NCBI GenBank assembly: GCA_016125215.1
Contig: WGMF01000034.1
Span: 1 to 64,000, forward strand
Direction of reading: 5' to 3'
DNA: 64,000 bases
DNA from: Phycisphaera sp.
GTDB taxonomy: Bacteria; Planctomycetota; Phycisphaerae; Phycisphaerales; Phycisphaeraceae
Shown piece after piece: positions 33,400-44,451 of this stretch (the first letter of the stretch is position 1; the number at the start of each line of letters is the position of its first letter). The notes under the pieces were generated by a model. That model had not been told where the DNA came from. It saw nothing but the letters and a program-made list of their open reading frames with translations, and did no database searches. The translations under genes were made by a program, and so were the position numbers.

Positions 33400-34326
33400 A
33401 TGAAACCGCGGCTGATCCTGCTGCTGCTTGTTCTGATCCCGACCATCACGGGTTGTCAGAGTTTCTACATCCAACAGGCCATCGAGACCCCCAATCACGG
33501 TGAGCCCGAGATCGCGAACACACGACCCCTCGACATCGAGATGAAACTCTGGGGCGCGTCGCGGTTCCTTCGTGTGCCCGTCGGTCCGCCGAATGCATCG
33601 CTTGCCGCGTGGATCATCGATCCTCCCCGCAACCAAACCCCGCGCGGCACCGTCCTGGTCATCCACGGCTACGGCGACAGGCCTTTCTTCATGCTCGGCA
33701 AGGCGCACGACCTGGCAGACCACGGCTACCGTGCGGTGCTCGTCGCCCTGCGCGGTTACTCGTATTCCACCGGCGACTACCGCACCTTCGGCGTCGTCGA
33801 ACGCAACGACCTGAGGCAACTCGTCGATGAACTGGACAATCAACACCTGCTCGTCGGGAAGCTCGGCGTGTGGGGCATGTCGTATGGCTCGTCGATGGCA
33901 ATGGAATTGGCAGGCGTCGATGACCGCGTCGAGGCGGTGGTCGCGGTGGCGGGCTTTGCGTCGATGCGCACGATCGTGCCCGAGTTCATCCGCACCTTTT
34001 CGGGGCCGGCCACGGCGGGGATGAGTGAAAACGATTTTCAGGACCTCATCGACAAAGCCGGCCAGACCGCGCAGTTCGACCCCGACCGGGCCAGCGCCCT
34101 TAACGCCCTTAAACACACGCACGCCGCGGTGCTGATCTGCCACGGCAAGGACGACCGCATTGTCCCGTTCCATCACGCCGAGCAATTGGTCGGCGTCGCA
34201 AACGAACACAGCGAACTCTTTGCCCTCCCCGGTTACGGGCACTTGCTGATCTGGCTCGACCCCGACGGCCGCGTTCGGCAAAAGGGCCTGGCATGGCTGG
34301 ACGATCATCTGGCCGCCGACCGGTGA
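33400..34326 (+). CDS. Lipoprotein alpha/beta hydrolase
   Basis: A 308-residue serine hydrolase with a lipoprotein signal (LLLLVLIPTITGC, Cys about 19). Fold landmarks: VLVIHGYGDRPFF (oxyanion strand), the nucleophile elbow GMSYGSS (Gly-x-Ser-x-Gly), CHGKDDRIVPFHHAEQL (acid Asp) and GYGHLLIWLDP (His). It is likely an envelope-bound esterase, lipase or peptidase with unknown substrate. The ATG at 33400 starts the signal peptide; an earlier in-frame start at 33301 adds residues without meaning. TACAAT ends 9 nt before the ATG, again fitting a leaderless message. Confidence 0.85.
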   Translation: MKPRLILLLLVLIPTITGCQSFYIQQAIETPNHGEPEIANTRPLDIEMKLWGASRFLRVPVGPPNASLAAWIIDPPRNQTPRGTVLVIHGYGDRPFFMLGKAHDLADHGYRAVLVALRGYSYSTGDYRTFGVVERNDLRQLVDELDNQHLLVGKLGVWGMSYGSSMAMELAGVDDRVEAVVAVAGFASMRTIVPEFIRTFSGPATAGMSENDFQDLIDKAGQTAQFDPDRASALNALKHTHAAVLICHGKDDRIVPFHHAEQLVGVANEHSELFALPGYGHLLIWLDPDGRVRQKGLAWLDDHLAADR

Positions 34327-34352
34327 CAAGGCCGCGGCCCATCGCGTATCAT
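34323..34352 (+). promoter_or_regulatory. Putative promoter of the APH-type kinase gene
   Basis: GTGACA (34323-34328) and TATCAT (34347-34352) with an 18-bp spacer; the -35 box overlaps the stop codon of the preceding lipoprotein gene. Confidence 0.35.
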
Positions 34353-34387
34353 GCTCTGGTCGAGTCCGCCGGGTTCAAGCGCCGCTT

Positions 34388-35566
34388 ATGGCTGAGCAAT
34401 CTCCCAACCCCACAGGCCTGCCCCACGTCCCCTCCGCGCCCGCTGCGCCCAGCGCGCCGCAGGCCCCGTCCCACCCATCCAGCTCCCAGCCCAGCCGAAA
34501 GCCCCAGCGGATGCACGAAGACCGTGACACCTTCGAGGCCGATGAACTGGCCATCGTGCTCTCCCATTACGACATCGGCGTCCTCGAAGCGATCCAGCCT
34601 TTCCCGCGCGGCTCACGCAAGGCCCCCAAGCTCATCATCCGCTCGGACCAGGGCATGTACCTGCTCAAACGCCGGGCACGCGGCAAGGACGACCCGTTCC
34701 GCGTCGCGTTCTGTCATGCGCTGCAGCTCTACCTTGCCGCCAAGCAATTCCCGTTGCCGCACCTGATCGGCACGAAGAAGACCAACAACTCGATGCTGCA
34801 TTGGAAGGGCGCGATCTACGAGCTTTTCGAGTACATCAAGGGCACGAGCTACGACAACTCGCTCGAAGCCACCGCCGACGCGGGCAAGACACTGGCGCTC
34901 TTCCACAAACTGCTCGTCGATTATCAGCCGGAGTACGAACCGCCGACGGGCTCGTACCACGCCGCTCGATTTGTTGCTCAAGCGATGGAGCAGGTCCCCG
35001 CCACGCTGGCCCGGTTCGACCCCAAGCGCACCGCCGAGCAGGCGCAGCGCGTGGAGCAGGTCGTGCAGTTCCTCCACACGAGTTACAACGAAGCGGCGAT
35101 GCGCGTCAACGAGATCGGCCTGGCCGACTGGCCGATGCAGATCATCCACTCCGACTGGCACGCGGGGAACATGCTCTTCCGCGGGCCGCGCGTCGTGGCG
35201 GTGATCGATTACGACGCCGCCCGCATCCAGCAGCGCATCATCGACACCGCCAACGGGGCCTTGCAATTCTCCATCATCGGCGGGGGCGACGACCCGGCGA
35301 CCTGGCCCGATTACATCGACGAATCGCGGTACAAACGCTTCCTGCGGGCTTACGACGCCGTGCCGAATTGCGTGCTCTCCCGGGCCGAGCTGCGCTGCGT
35401 GCCGTGGCTGATGATCGAGGCGTTTATTGCCGAGATCTGTATCCCGATCGCCGCGACGGGTTCGTTCGCACGCATGGAGGGCGTGGGCTTTTTGCTCATG
35501 GCCGAACGCAAGGTGCGCTGGATCCAGGAACACGCCGAGGCCTTAGCGAACGTGCTGGAGAGTTGA
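34388..35566 (+). CDS. APH-type phosphotransferase
   Basis: A 392-residue kinase-like protein of the aminoglycoside phosphotransferase/choline kinase/CotS superfamily. The N-terminal 40 residues are a disordered Pro/Ser-rich tail. The kinase core has YLLKRRARG (ATP-binding Lys), IIHSDWHAGNMLFRG (catalytic loop, with Asp and Asn) and VVAVIDYDAARIQ (metal-binding Asp). It probably phosphorylates a small molecule such as a sugar or spore-coat-like precursor, not an antibiotic; the substrate is unknown. ATG 34388. It stands between two lipoprotein genes that give no clue. Confidence 0.8.
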   Translation: MAEQSPNPTGLPHVPSAPAAPSAPQAPSHPSSSQPSRKPQRMHEDRDTFEADELAIVLSHYDIGVLEAIQPFPRGSRKAPKLIIRSDQGMYLLKRRARGKDDPFRVAFCHALQLYLAAKQFPLPHLIGTKKTNNSMLHWKGAIYELFEYIKGTSYDNSLEATADAGKTLALFHKLLVDYQPEYEPPTGSYHAARFVAQAMEQVPATLARFDPKRTAEQAQRVEQVVQFLHTSYNEAAMRVNEIGLADWPMQIIHSDWHAGNMLFRGPRVVAVIDYDAARIQQRIIDTANGALQFSIIGGGDDPATWPDYIDESRYKRFLRAYDAVPNCVLSRAELRCVPWLMIEAFIAEICIPIAATGSFARMEGVGFLLMAERKVRWIQEHAEALANVLES

Positions 35567-35582
35567 GCGGGGCGGATTTAGC

Positions 35583-35612
35583 CGCAGATGAACGCAGATG
35601 AACGCAGATAAA
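35583..35612. repeat. Three CGCAGATGAA units at a gene start
   Basis: Tandem 10-bp units at 35583, 35593 and 35603 (third ends ATAAA), resembling the ATCTGCG core of the long repeats elsewhere. They lie just before, and partly within, the possible start of the next lipoprotein gene and supply alternative ATG codons. Confidence 0.8.
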
Positions 35613-35621
35613 ACCCAGATG

Positions 35622-36230
35622 ATGAAAGCCAGGCACCCATTCCGGCAGAGCGGGGTGATTATTCTGGTATTGCTGGTGGGTATGGCCCTGAGTGTTGTGG
35701 GTTGTGTGGGGCAGGGCAAGGCACCGGTGGATGTGAGTGTCGAGTCGCAGCGGTTTATTGAGGGGTACAGTCTGTTGCATGGCGTCTTGAGTGACGAGGC
35801 CGGCGTGGGGGGGCTGACATTGATTAAGAAATATGACCCTGCGACGGAGAAGTTGCTCAAAGACATCGCGGCCGCGGCGGGGGGGGCTAAAAAATATCTC
35901 GAAGTGAACCGTGACAAGCTCGGCGAGGTGGGCGTGCGTTTCGACAGGCCGGGCTTGCCCGAGGTGGAGGTCCGGTCGCGCGACTGGATCGCCGGCCGCT
36001 CACGCAACGCCATCCTGTTCGGCGGTCAGAGCGAACTCCACGCCATCCTATCGCAGCGTGACGCCACGCAATACCTCGCCTCCCTCGCCGACACCTTGGC
36101 GGACCTCGAACCCGCCGGCCCTCACCGTGATTGGCTCGAGCAACAGGCCAAGGTGTTCCTGTCGTTCTACGACCGCGCACTGTCCCTGCTCGCGGCGCGG
36201 GCGGCGGGAGAAGGCCAATCCGGGGATTGA
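35622..36230 (+). CDS. Predicted lipoprotein of unknown function
   Basis: A 202-residue lipoprotein: basic start (MKARHPFRQSG), hydrophobic core (VIILVLLVGMALSVVGC) with lipobox VVGC, then a mainly helical domain (SQRFIEGYSLLHGVLSDEAG, LLKDIAAAAGGAKKYLEVNR, AILSQRDATQYLASLADTLA). No catalytic motif. The ATG at 35622 is preferred to one at 35598, which lies inside the CGCAGATGAA repeat and would add a hydrophilic tail before the signal peptide. Same strand as the kinase gene, 55 bp downstream. Confidence 0.7.
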   Translation: MKARHPFRQSGVIILVLLVGMALSVVGCVGQGKAPVDVSVESQRFIEGYSLLHGVLSDEAGVGGLTLIKKYDPATEKLLKDIAAAAGGAKKYLEVNRDKLGEVGVRFDRPGLPEVEVRSRDWIAGRSRNAILFGGQSELHAILSQRDATQYLASLADTLADLEPAGPHRDWLEQQAKVFLSFYDRALSLLAARAAGEGQSGD

Positions 36231-36666
36231 GTTCCCACGCATGGCGTGCATCCGTCTATTGAAAAACGGTTCATCCGTTAACCGTATTTGGCAGGCCCCG
36301 TGATCGAGCCATCGCTTTTGGCATGGGACTTCTTCCGTTCACGGCAGGGGCACAATATTTGGCCCGTAGATTGCACAGGGTGTTGGTGAGGATGCAGCCG
36401 CACAATGTTTGTGCGACCGATAGCTGCGAGGTGAGATGGCCGCGGCCAAGAGGCAAGCCGAAGGGTCCATTAAGCCGATAGGGGGTTGGTTAAGGCCTGA
36501 ATTTTCGGGCCCGCGTGGGGCGGAAGTTGATCCCGTGTGGATGGAACATAGAATCGAGTTGCACAGGGGACAGTTAAGCCCGCCACCTATGGCGCTACAA
36601 TTTGATCAGACGACAAGATGAGGCGACGAAACAGGTCTTTACCGTCCGAGAAATGAGAGGTCTACG
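36231..36666. other. Leader region of clpC
   Basis: A 436-bp gap. It has a small perfect palindrome CGCACAA/TTGTGCG at 36399-36415 and a TACAAT at 36596-36601 about 65 bp before clpC, but no clear -35 box. No CIRCE-type heat-shock operator is seen. I find no gene here. Confidence 0.5.
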
Positions 36667-39186
<2,520 letters not shown>

Positions 39187-39226
39187 CCCCCGGAAGATTT
39201 TCACGGACGTGTTGAGGTTTTTAATT

Positions 39227-39274
39227 CGCCTGCAAGGCCGCGGCCCATGGTCGTGCCCCGTGCAGGCGTTTTTT
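39227..39274 (+). terminator. clpC terminator
   Basis: Stem CGCCTGCA (39227-39234) with TGCAGGCG (39261-39268), a 26-base loop that can fold further (GGCCGCGGCC), then six T. Confidence 0.9.
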
Positions 39275-39328
39275 CAATGCGCATGCACCGGATTATCGGT
39301 ACAGGCCGACCTCTCACGCGGGCGTCAT

Positions 39329-39355
39329 TAAGTCCATCCGGCTGAGCGCCGATAG
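39329..39355 (+). promoter_or_regulatory. FliA (sigma-28)-like promoter
   Basis: TAAG at 39329-39332, exactly 15 bp, then GCCGATAG at 39348-39355. The flagellar sigma factor consensus is TAAA-N15-GCCGATAA, so 10 of 12 positions match. It lies about 104 bp before the HDOD-GGDEF start. Confidence 0.5.
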
Positions 39356-39458
39356 CTGTCCTAGATGAAGCTGCATCCACGGCTTGATGCATCTCGTTGC
39401 TGTGCATGGGACTTCTCCGCGGCCGATCGGCTGGGTCACTTGAATTTGTGGGTGGGTG

Positions 39459-40946
39459 ATGAATAAAGCCATTCTCGACCGTGTGCTCCAGTCCCCCAGG
39501 CTCCCCAGCCTCCCGACGATTGCCATCGAGGTGATCGAACTCGTCCAGCAAAAAGACGTCAACATCAAGCAGATCGCCCACACGATCAGCCACGACCCGG
39601 CCCTGTCTTCAAAAATCCTCAAGACCGTCAACAGCAGCTTCTACGGACAGGCGCACTCGATCTCGACGATCAGCCACGCCCTGGTCATCCTCGGGCTCAA
39701 CAGCGTCAAGACGCTCGCGCTGGGATTCAGCCTCGTGGGCAACCTCAAGGAGACCGGCGGCGACGGGCTCGACCACGTCGCGTTCTGGAAGCGCAGCCTC
39801 TTCACCGCCACGGCCGCGCGCACGCTTGCACAGAACTTCGGCCTGCCCCAGCAGGAAGAGGTCTTCCTCGGCGGCCTGCTCCAGGACCTGGGGTTGCTCG
39901 CTTTGAGTCAGACCCTCAACCGGGAATACTGGCCGATCATCTCCTCGGTGGGTGAAGACCACCGCTCGCTGCTGGCGATGGAGCGTGAAGCGCTCGACAC
40001 CGACCACGCGGAGGTCGGCGGCAAACTCGCGGAACACTGGAACCTCCCGCCCCTGCTCGTGGCCCCCGTGCGCTGGCACGAGACCCCCGACGAGGGCCCC
40101 GAAGACCTTCAGCCCCTGGTCCGCTGCGTCGCGCTGGGCAACCGAGTCGCGGATGTCTTCATGGACATCAACGCCGGTGAATCGCTCAACGAATACTACA
40201 CGCTCGCCAAAGAGTGGTTCGGGATTGACAAGGACAAAGCCGAGCCCCTGCTCTCGACGATCCACAAGAGCACGGTCGAGATGCGAAAGCTCTTCGACCT
40301 GCCGACCGGCCCGCTCGAAAACCCCGACGAGATCCTCGCCCGTGCCAACGAGGCCCTGCTCAACCTCTCGCTCCAGACCGCGCAGCAGACCACCCAACTC
40401 GAACAGCAGAACAAGCAGCTCACCGCGCAGGCGTTGACCGACTCGCTCACCGGCACCGCCAACCGCCGGCACTTCAACGAGTTCGTCAGCGAACAGTTCG
40501 ACGCCGCCCCGCAAGTCGGCCCGCTCTCGATCCTCTTCCTCGACACGGACCACTTCAAGAAATTCAACGACACGTACGGCCACCAGGTCGGCGACCGTGT
40601 GCTGGTCGAGCTGGGCACACTGCTGCTCAACACCATGCCCGAGGGTTCGCTCGTGGCGCGATATGGCGGCGAGGAGTTCGCCGTCGTGCTGCCCAAGACC
40701 GACCGCATCACCGCGGCACGCATGGCGGAAAAACTCCGTCAGGACATCCAGGCCGCCACCGTCGAATCCGATGAGGGCCAGACCCTGCACATCACCGCCA
40801 GTATCGGCGTCTCGACGTACGAGGGCAGTTTCTACCCCAAGGTGGATCATCTGATCAAGGCCGCGGATCAGGCGGTGTACGCCGCCAAGAAGGCCGGCCG
40901 CAACTGCGTCCGCATCTTCACGCCCCGGCCCAAAGCCGTCGCCTGA
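39459..40946 (+). CDS. HDOD-GGDEF signalling protein
   Basis: A 495-residue cytoplasmic protein. The N-terminal HDOD domain (residues about 10-210) has SPRLPSLPTIAIEVIEL, HTISHDPALSSKILKTVNSS, YWPIISSVGEDHRSLL and EREALDTDHAEVGGKLAEHW. A coiled coil (QTAQQTTQLEQQNKQL) leads into a GGDEF domain with DSLTGTANRRHF and the active site RYGGEEF (about 400), so diguanylate cyclase activity is likely. The RxxD inhibitory site usually found just before is absent. ATG 39459 follows GGTGGGTG; a GTG one codon upstream is possible. The sigma-28-like promoter suggests tie to motility. Confidence 0.92.
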   Translation: MNKAILDRVLQSPRLPSLPTIAIEVIELVQQKDVNIKQIAHTISHDPALSSKILKTVNSSFYGQAHSISTISHALVILGLNSVKTLALGFSLVGNLKETGGDGLDHVAFWKRSLFTATAARTLAQNFGLPQQEEVFLGGLLQDLGLLALSQTLNREYWPIISSVGEDHRSLLAMEREALDTDHAEVGGKLAEHWNLPPLLVAPVRWHETPDEGPEDLQPLVRCVALGNRVADVFMDINAGESLNEYYTLAKEWFGIDKDKAEPLLSTIHKSTVEMRKLFDLPTGPLENPDEILARANEALLNLSLQTAQQTTQLEQQNKQLTAQALTDSLTGTANRRHFNEFVSEQFDAAPQVGPLSILFLDTDHFKKFNDTYGHQVGDRVLVELGTLLLNTMPEGSLVARYGGEEFAVVLPKTDRITAARMAEKLRQDIQAATVESDEGQTLHITASIGVSTYEGSFYPKVDHLIKAADQAVYAAKKAGRNCVRIFTPRPKAVA

Positions 40947-41032
40947 CCCCTGCCGACGGAAGTGATCCCGAGCCATCATCGAACGCCCACGGTGGCATGC
41001 ATAGCCGCGCCGTCTGCTCGGTTTAGATTATT

Positions 41033-41956
41033 TTATGGTTCGCTCAGCAAGCTATCGGGCTGGAACGAGTTCTCATACTGTCCATTGGTCAGGGAAAATC
41101 CCTGCATACCCAATACACCGTAAACCGGGTCCCAGATCGGCTCACCGCCGTGGAGAGTGACGCTACCGTCGTCGATCAAGTAGTTCGCGCTGGCGTAGGT
41201 CCCGCCCACCCAGGCGAGTTGAGCGTTATCGCTGGACACGCCCTGCCATGTCGTGGCTCCGGGCTTGAAGTGGTTTGCCGTCAATCGCCTGTTACCCGGC
41301 GAGGTGGGTAAGAAAGCAGGGTTTAAGATCTGACGGGTCATGTCGTGGGCGACGATGCGGCTGAGGCGGTATTTTTTGGGTTCCCAGCTCCTGGCAAAGA
41401 TGTCGAGCAGGTAGTTGTCGCCAAGTCGCATCATCATGTTCTTCCTGAAATACCCTGGATCAATGACGATGGCACCCCGGCCATTGCAGTCGGGCCAGTA
41501 AGAGTAATTGGATAACACGTTGTTATAGCCGGCAGGCGTAAGAGGACACGTGAACACATCCTTGACCGGACGGGAGAATACCGACTGCAGCAGCGGCTCA
41601 ATACTGGGGTTGGCGTGATACACCATGCCGTAGCTGTTGTTTCTTCCGATTTGGTTATAAAGATTTCCACCGTTTGCGTAGTAAGTCAGATCACCCAGCG
41701 AGGGATAGCATTGCTTGTTTTCGATGGCGTAAATGTTGGTCCCCATACCGATCTGTCGCAGGTTGCTGGCACATACCACCACCCGTGCCGCGTAACGCGC
41801 ATCGGCCAACACCGGCAATAACAACGCGATGAGCAGCACGACGATCGTGATCACCACCAGCAATTCGACAAGCGTAAATCCTCTGGATTTTCTCTTGCTC
41901 ATCGCAAGCAGTTCCACAAGGGTGAAGGCCCTCGATGTGGCTTTATTCATGGACAT
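41033..41956 (-). CDS. Prepilin-type protein with duplicated N-terminal motif
   Basis: A 307-residue type II pseudopilin-like protein. Unusually, two prepilin peptidase motifs follow each other: RAFTLVELL (about residues 9-17) and [12 protein letters not shown] (about 27-38), the second followed by the normal hydrophobic helix [12 protein letters not shown]. The C-terminal part has [13 protein letters not shown], similar to the His/Asp-Gly motif of planctomycete prepilin-like proteins. The upstream ATG at 41956 has AGGAG 8 nt ahead, so the long form is probably made; the ATG at 41902 begins the usual short form but has no ribosome site. It follows the PEP-CTERM gene on the same strand after a terminator. 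Confidence 0.85.
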   Translation of the reverse strand: MSMNKATSRAFTLVELLAMSKRKSRGFTLVELLVVITIVVLLIALLLPVLADARYAARVVVCASNLRQIGMGTNIYAIENKQCYPSLGDLTYYANGGNLYNQIGRNNSYGMVYHANPSIEPLLQSVFSRPVKDVFTCPLTPAGYNNVLSNYSYWPDCNGRGAIVIDPGYFRKNMMMRLGDNYLLDIFARSWEPKKYRLSRIVAHDMTRQILNPAFLPTSPGNRRLTANHFKPGATTWQGVSSDNAQLAWVGGTYASANYLIDDGSVTLHGGEPIWDPVYGVLGMQGFSLTNGQYENSFQPDSLLSEP

Positions 41957-42005
41957 GGCGGCGACTCCTGTCCTCTTGCCCCAGCGGTTGATCTGCCGAC
42001 TCGAA

Positions 42006-42046
42006 ACTCAAAACGGCTGCACGGTACTCTCGCCCGTACAGCCGTT
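42006..42046 (-). terminator. Terminator of the PEP-CTERM gene
   Basis: On the minus strand a 13-bp stem (AACGGCTGTACGG with CCGTGCAGCCGTT, one wobble) is followed by TTTTGAGTTT. It lies about 30 bp after the stop at 42075. Confidence 0.85.
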
Positions 42047-42074
42047 GGAGGAGGATCGGTGTGGGTCGGGTCAC

Positions 42075-42842
42075 TCACGCACGCTGACGGCTACGCCCAG
42101 CGATCAGCAAAGTACCCAGGCCAAGCAGTGCCAGCGACGCGGGTTCGGGGATGGCTTCGTAGAACTCGATCTGAGAGAGACTGGCATTCATACCGCCAAG
42201 CGCGGTGTTTGCCCCGAGATTGATGCCTTCCGAAGCAAAGGTGGTATCCACTTCGAAACGTACATAACGAATGTCGGAATTCGGTAAGGATGAGCCTACG
42301 ACGGTTTCAAGGTCGAAGCCCGTGTATGTAACCAAGCCCGGGGCATTGGGGAAGATGGCATTCGCTGCCCAGAGCGTCCAGTTCGCGGCACCAGCGCCTT
42401 CCGGGTCTCCGGGTGACGTTACGTTCGAGACATAAATATCAACCTGGCGGATGCCGGCTGCATACCGGGAACTATCGTTGTAGTTCCACACTCGGATTAC
42501 ATCCAGTTTGTAGGACGCACCCAGGTCCCACTGGATCCACTCTTCAGCTACAGTTGCGGCAGTGGTGCCCGTCCCTCTCCATGCCGCCTGGGTGCCGGTG
42601 GTCTCAGTGCCATCAGTCGGGTCATCAAGCACACCAGGGTTAAAATCAACCGCCCCCCCGTTATTGTTGGTTGTCAGTGTCAACTTGGCCGCATTGTTGG
42701 CATTGATTTCCGAAGAAGCCGTGGCGACGATATTCGAGGTGCTCCCGGTCGGATAGGTATTGATCAGGCCCGCGTGGGCAAGACCGGTCATACCTAGCGT
42801 CAGTCCCGCCGCGAGTAGGGTTTTCATTCGAGTCGCTTTCAT
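42075..42842 (-). CDS. PEP-CTERM sorted extracellular protein
   Basis: A 255-residue secreted protein: signal peptide (MKTLLAAGLTLGMTGLAHA), a beta-rich discoidin-like central domain (WIQWDLGASYKLDVIRVWNY, DIYVSNVTSPGDPEG, DIRYVRFEVDTTF), and a C-terminal PEP-CTERM tail (IPEPASLALLGLGTLLIAGR then SRQRA), a substrate for exosortase. It is probably a carbohydrate-binding surface protein. ATG 42842 follows GGAGG; a longer frame to 42905 is discounted. It has its own terminator, promoter (42904-42931) and operator-like repeats. The XylR-like regulator gene lies next upstream. Confidence 0.88.
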   Translation of the reverse strand: MKATRMKTLLAAGLTLGMTGLAHAGLINTYPTGSTSNIVATASSEINANNAAKLTLTTNNNGGAVDFNPGVLDDPTDGTETTGTQAAWRGTGTTAATVAEEWIQWDLGASYKLDVIRVWNYNDSSRYAAGIRQVDIYVSNVTSPGDPEGAGAANWTLWAANAIFPNAPGLVTYTGFDLETVVGSSLPNSDIRYVRFEVDTTFASEGINLGANTALGGMNASLSQIEFYEAIPEPASLALLGLGTLLIAGRSRQRA

Positions 42843-42903
42843 GGGAAACCTCCATAAGGGTTTTAAAGGACGATGGACGCACAGAACAGTCTGACTACGA
42901 AGC

Positions 42904-42931
42904 ATTATGCCCTCACATTGAATTACGTCAA
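42904..42931 (-). promoter_or_regulatory. Promoter of the PEP-CTERM gene
   Basis: On the minus strand, TTGACG (42931-42926) and CATAAT (42909-42904) with a 16-bp spacer, each one base off the sigma-70 consensus. The start would be about 55 nt before the ATG at 42842. Confidence 0.7.
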
Positions 42932-42938
42932 GAGACAG

Positions 42939-43078
42939 TTTGCGTAAAAATTACTAACATATAGCGTCAACGCGGGAGCACTTTCTGACACAGGCCATGG
43001 ATGGCGACAGTCATGAACGTGGTATATTTTGAACCCAGAAATCGGCACCGTCAAGGGTTTATTTGCGTAAAAAATACT
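42939..43078. promoter_or_regulatory. Two direct 17-bp operator-like repeats
   Basis: Sites 42939-42955 and 43062-43078 read TTTGCGTAAAAATTACT and TTTGCGTAAAAAATACT, one mismatch in 17 bp, 123 bp apart. The first ends 7 bp upstream of the -35 box of the PEP-CTERM promoter, a typical position for an activator such as the AraC/XylR-type protein encoded at 43146-44351. The rest of this 303-bp gap holds nothing else I recognise. Confidence 0.65.
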
Positions 43079-43145
43079 TGCAATATGCGGCAAAATGGGT
43101 GTGGTTCCCACGAGGTGTCCCGATCGCAATCCGATTGCATTCAGC

Positions 43146-44351
43146 TTATGACAGGCTTCTGGTGCGTTGTTTACGGTATTTTGCGGGGGTCGTACCGAAG
43201 GTCTCGCGGAAGACCCGGAAGAACTGGTGGTCGGAGTGAAAACTCAGGGCCTCGGCGATCTGGGCGATCTTCAAGTCGGTCTCGGCCAGCATCTTGCAGG
43301 CTTCTTCCATGCGTCGCCTGCGGTACTCTTCCGCAATGCCTCGACCGAGGTCCCGCTTGAAGGCCCGTTCGAGCTTTCGACGTGAGACCAACATCTTCTC
43401 GACGATCTGGTCCACAGAAAGATTGTCCGCCACATGGTCCCACATGTATCGCAGGGCCTTGACCACGTCGGGGTCCGTCGCCGCGAGCACGTCGGTGCTT
43501 CGACGGGTGACCACACCCTTGGGCGGGATCATCAGGGTCGTCTTGTCCAGCGTCTGGCCGGCGATCAGTCGGCTAAGCAGGTTGATAGCCGCATCGACCA
43601 GTGCGATCTCACCGACATCGATGGAGGAGATCGGCACGACCGCGCCCTCGCAAGTGAACACTTGATTCCTCACCCCCAGGATCGCGATGTCCTCGGGCAC
43701 GCTCAAGCCCACCTCGATGGCCCATTCACAATACCGGTGCGCCGCGTGGTCGTTGGTTGCCAACATGCCCAGGGGCCTGGGGACCGTCTGCAGCCACCGT
43801 TGGAAAAGCGATTTTTGCACGTCCATCGAGCCGGGGCCGGATTGTCGGCGGTGTTGATCTGTGGGGTCGTTCATTAAAAGCAGGTGGCACTCAGTGCCCA
43901 CCTGCGCGGCACGCTCATTCATCCCCTCGTAGAGTGGGCGAAAGTCGCGCCAGGGGTCGCGGCCCATAAACCCCAGGTGCTTAAAGCCTCGCTGGGCGAA
44001 GTGGTCAGCCGCCAGTTGTCCCAATGCAAACCAATCATGGACCACGGCCGGCATCCGGGGGTCGTCGGGGTGCGGGAAGTTGCCCAGCCGAACCATGGGC
44101 ACGTTTTGTTCAAGCAGGCGCTGGGCGATGGGTTCTGTGGCAAGGCAGTTCAACAGTGCGCCATCCAGCCTTACCGAGTCCGGCAGCTTTTGAGCGTAGG
44201 CATTGAGGTCCACCAGGCGCCAACGCAACTCCGCGAAGCGGTTCAAGATGTAATGCGCCAGGCTGACGTCCGGCCTGACCACCACACCGATCACCGCGGT
44301 GTATTGCTCGCGCGGGTTCGTGCGACCCGTGTACATCAGTTCGCTGGGCAT
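43146..44351 (-). CDS. XylR-like AraC-family regulator with LacI-type sensor
   Basis: A 401-residue regulator. The N-terminal 280 residues are a LacI-like periplasmic-binding sensor without its own HTH (RLDGALLNCLATEPIAQRLL, FKHLGFMGRDPWRDFRPLYE, LGMLATNDHAAHRYCEWAIE, DIAILGVRNQVF), as in xylose-responsive XylR. The C-terminal 100 residues are an AraC double HTH (LSVDQIVEKMLVSRRKLERA, DLKIAQIAEALSFHSDHQFF, FRETFGTTPAKYRK). It should bind direct repeats upstream of a promoter and recruit polymerase on sensing a sugar. ATG 44351. It is divergent from the sulfatase gene and directly upstream of the PEP-CTERM gene. Confidence 0.92.
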   Translation of the reverse strand: MPSELMYTGRTNPREQYTAVIGVVVRPDVSLAHYILNRFAELRWRLVDLNAYAQKLPDSVRLDGALLNCLATEPIAQRLLEQNVPMVRLGNFPHPDDPRMPAVVHDWFALGQLAADHFAQRGFKHLGFMGRDPWRDFRPLYEGMNERAAQVGTECHLLLMNDPTDQHRRQSGPGSMDVQKSLFQRWLQTVPRPLGMLATNDHAAHRYCEWAIEVGLSVPEDIAILGVRNQVFTCEGAVVPISSIDVGEIALVDAAINLLSRLIAGQTLDKTTLMIPPKGVVTRRSTDVLAATDPDVVKALRYMWDHVADNLSVDQIVEKMLVSRRKLERAFKRDLGRGIAEEYRRRRMEEACKMLAETDLKIAQIAEALSFHSDHQFFRVFRETFGTTPAKYRKQRTRSLS

Positions 44352-44417
44352 GGTCAGAGCGTAACCCTCTCACGGTGATGCGACAAATGATTCCCACACG
44401 GCTACCCCCGGTCCACG

Positions 44418-44446
44418 GTGATACCCGGTCGATCGTTCGTTAAACT
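44418..44446 (+). promoter_or_regulatory. Putative sulfatase promoter
   Basis: GTGATA (44418-44423) and TAAACT (44441-44446) with a 17-bp spacer. The -10 box ends 5 nt before the ATG, so a leaderless transcript is expected. Confidence 0.4.
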
Positions 44447-44451
44447 GTCAC

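Noticed and set aside
36399-36415. CGCACAA palindrome as clpC operator
   Set aside because: Seven-base arms, 250 bp from the gene, no known heat-shock operator match; noted only in the region entry.
36474-36481. Second sigma-28-like -10 box GCCGATAG before clpC
   Set aside because: No TAAA-like box 15 bp upstream.
39609-40979. 456-codon minus-strand frame opposite the HDOD-GGDEF gene
   Set aside because: No family motif, composition of a shadow frame, and the plus-strand gene has intact HDOD and GGEEF motifs.
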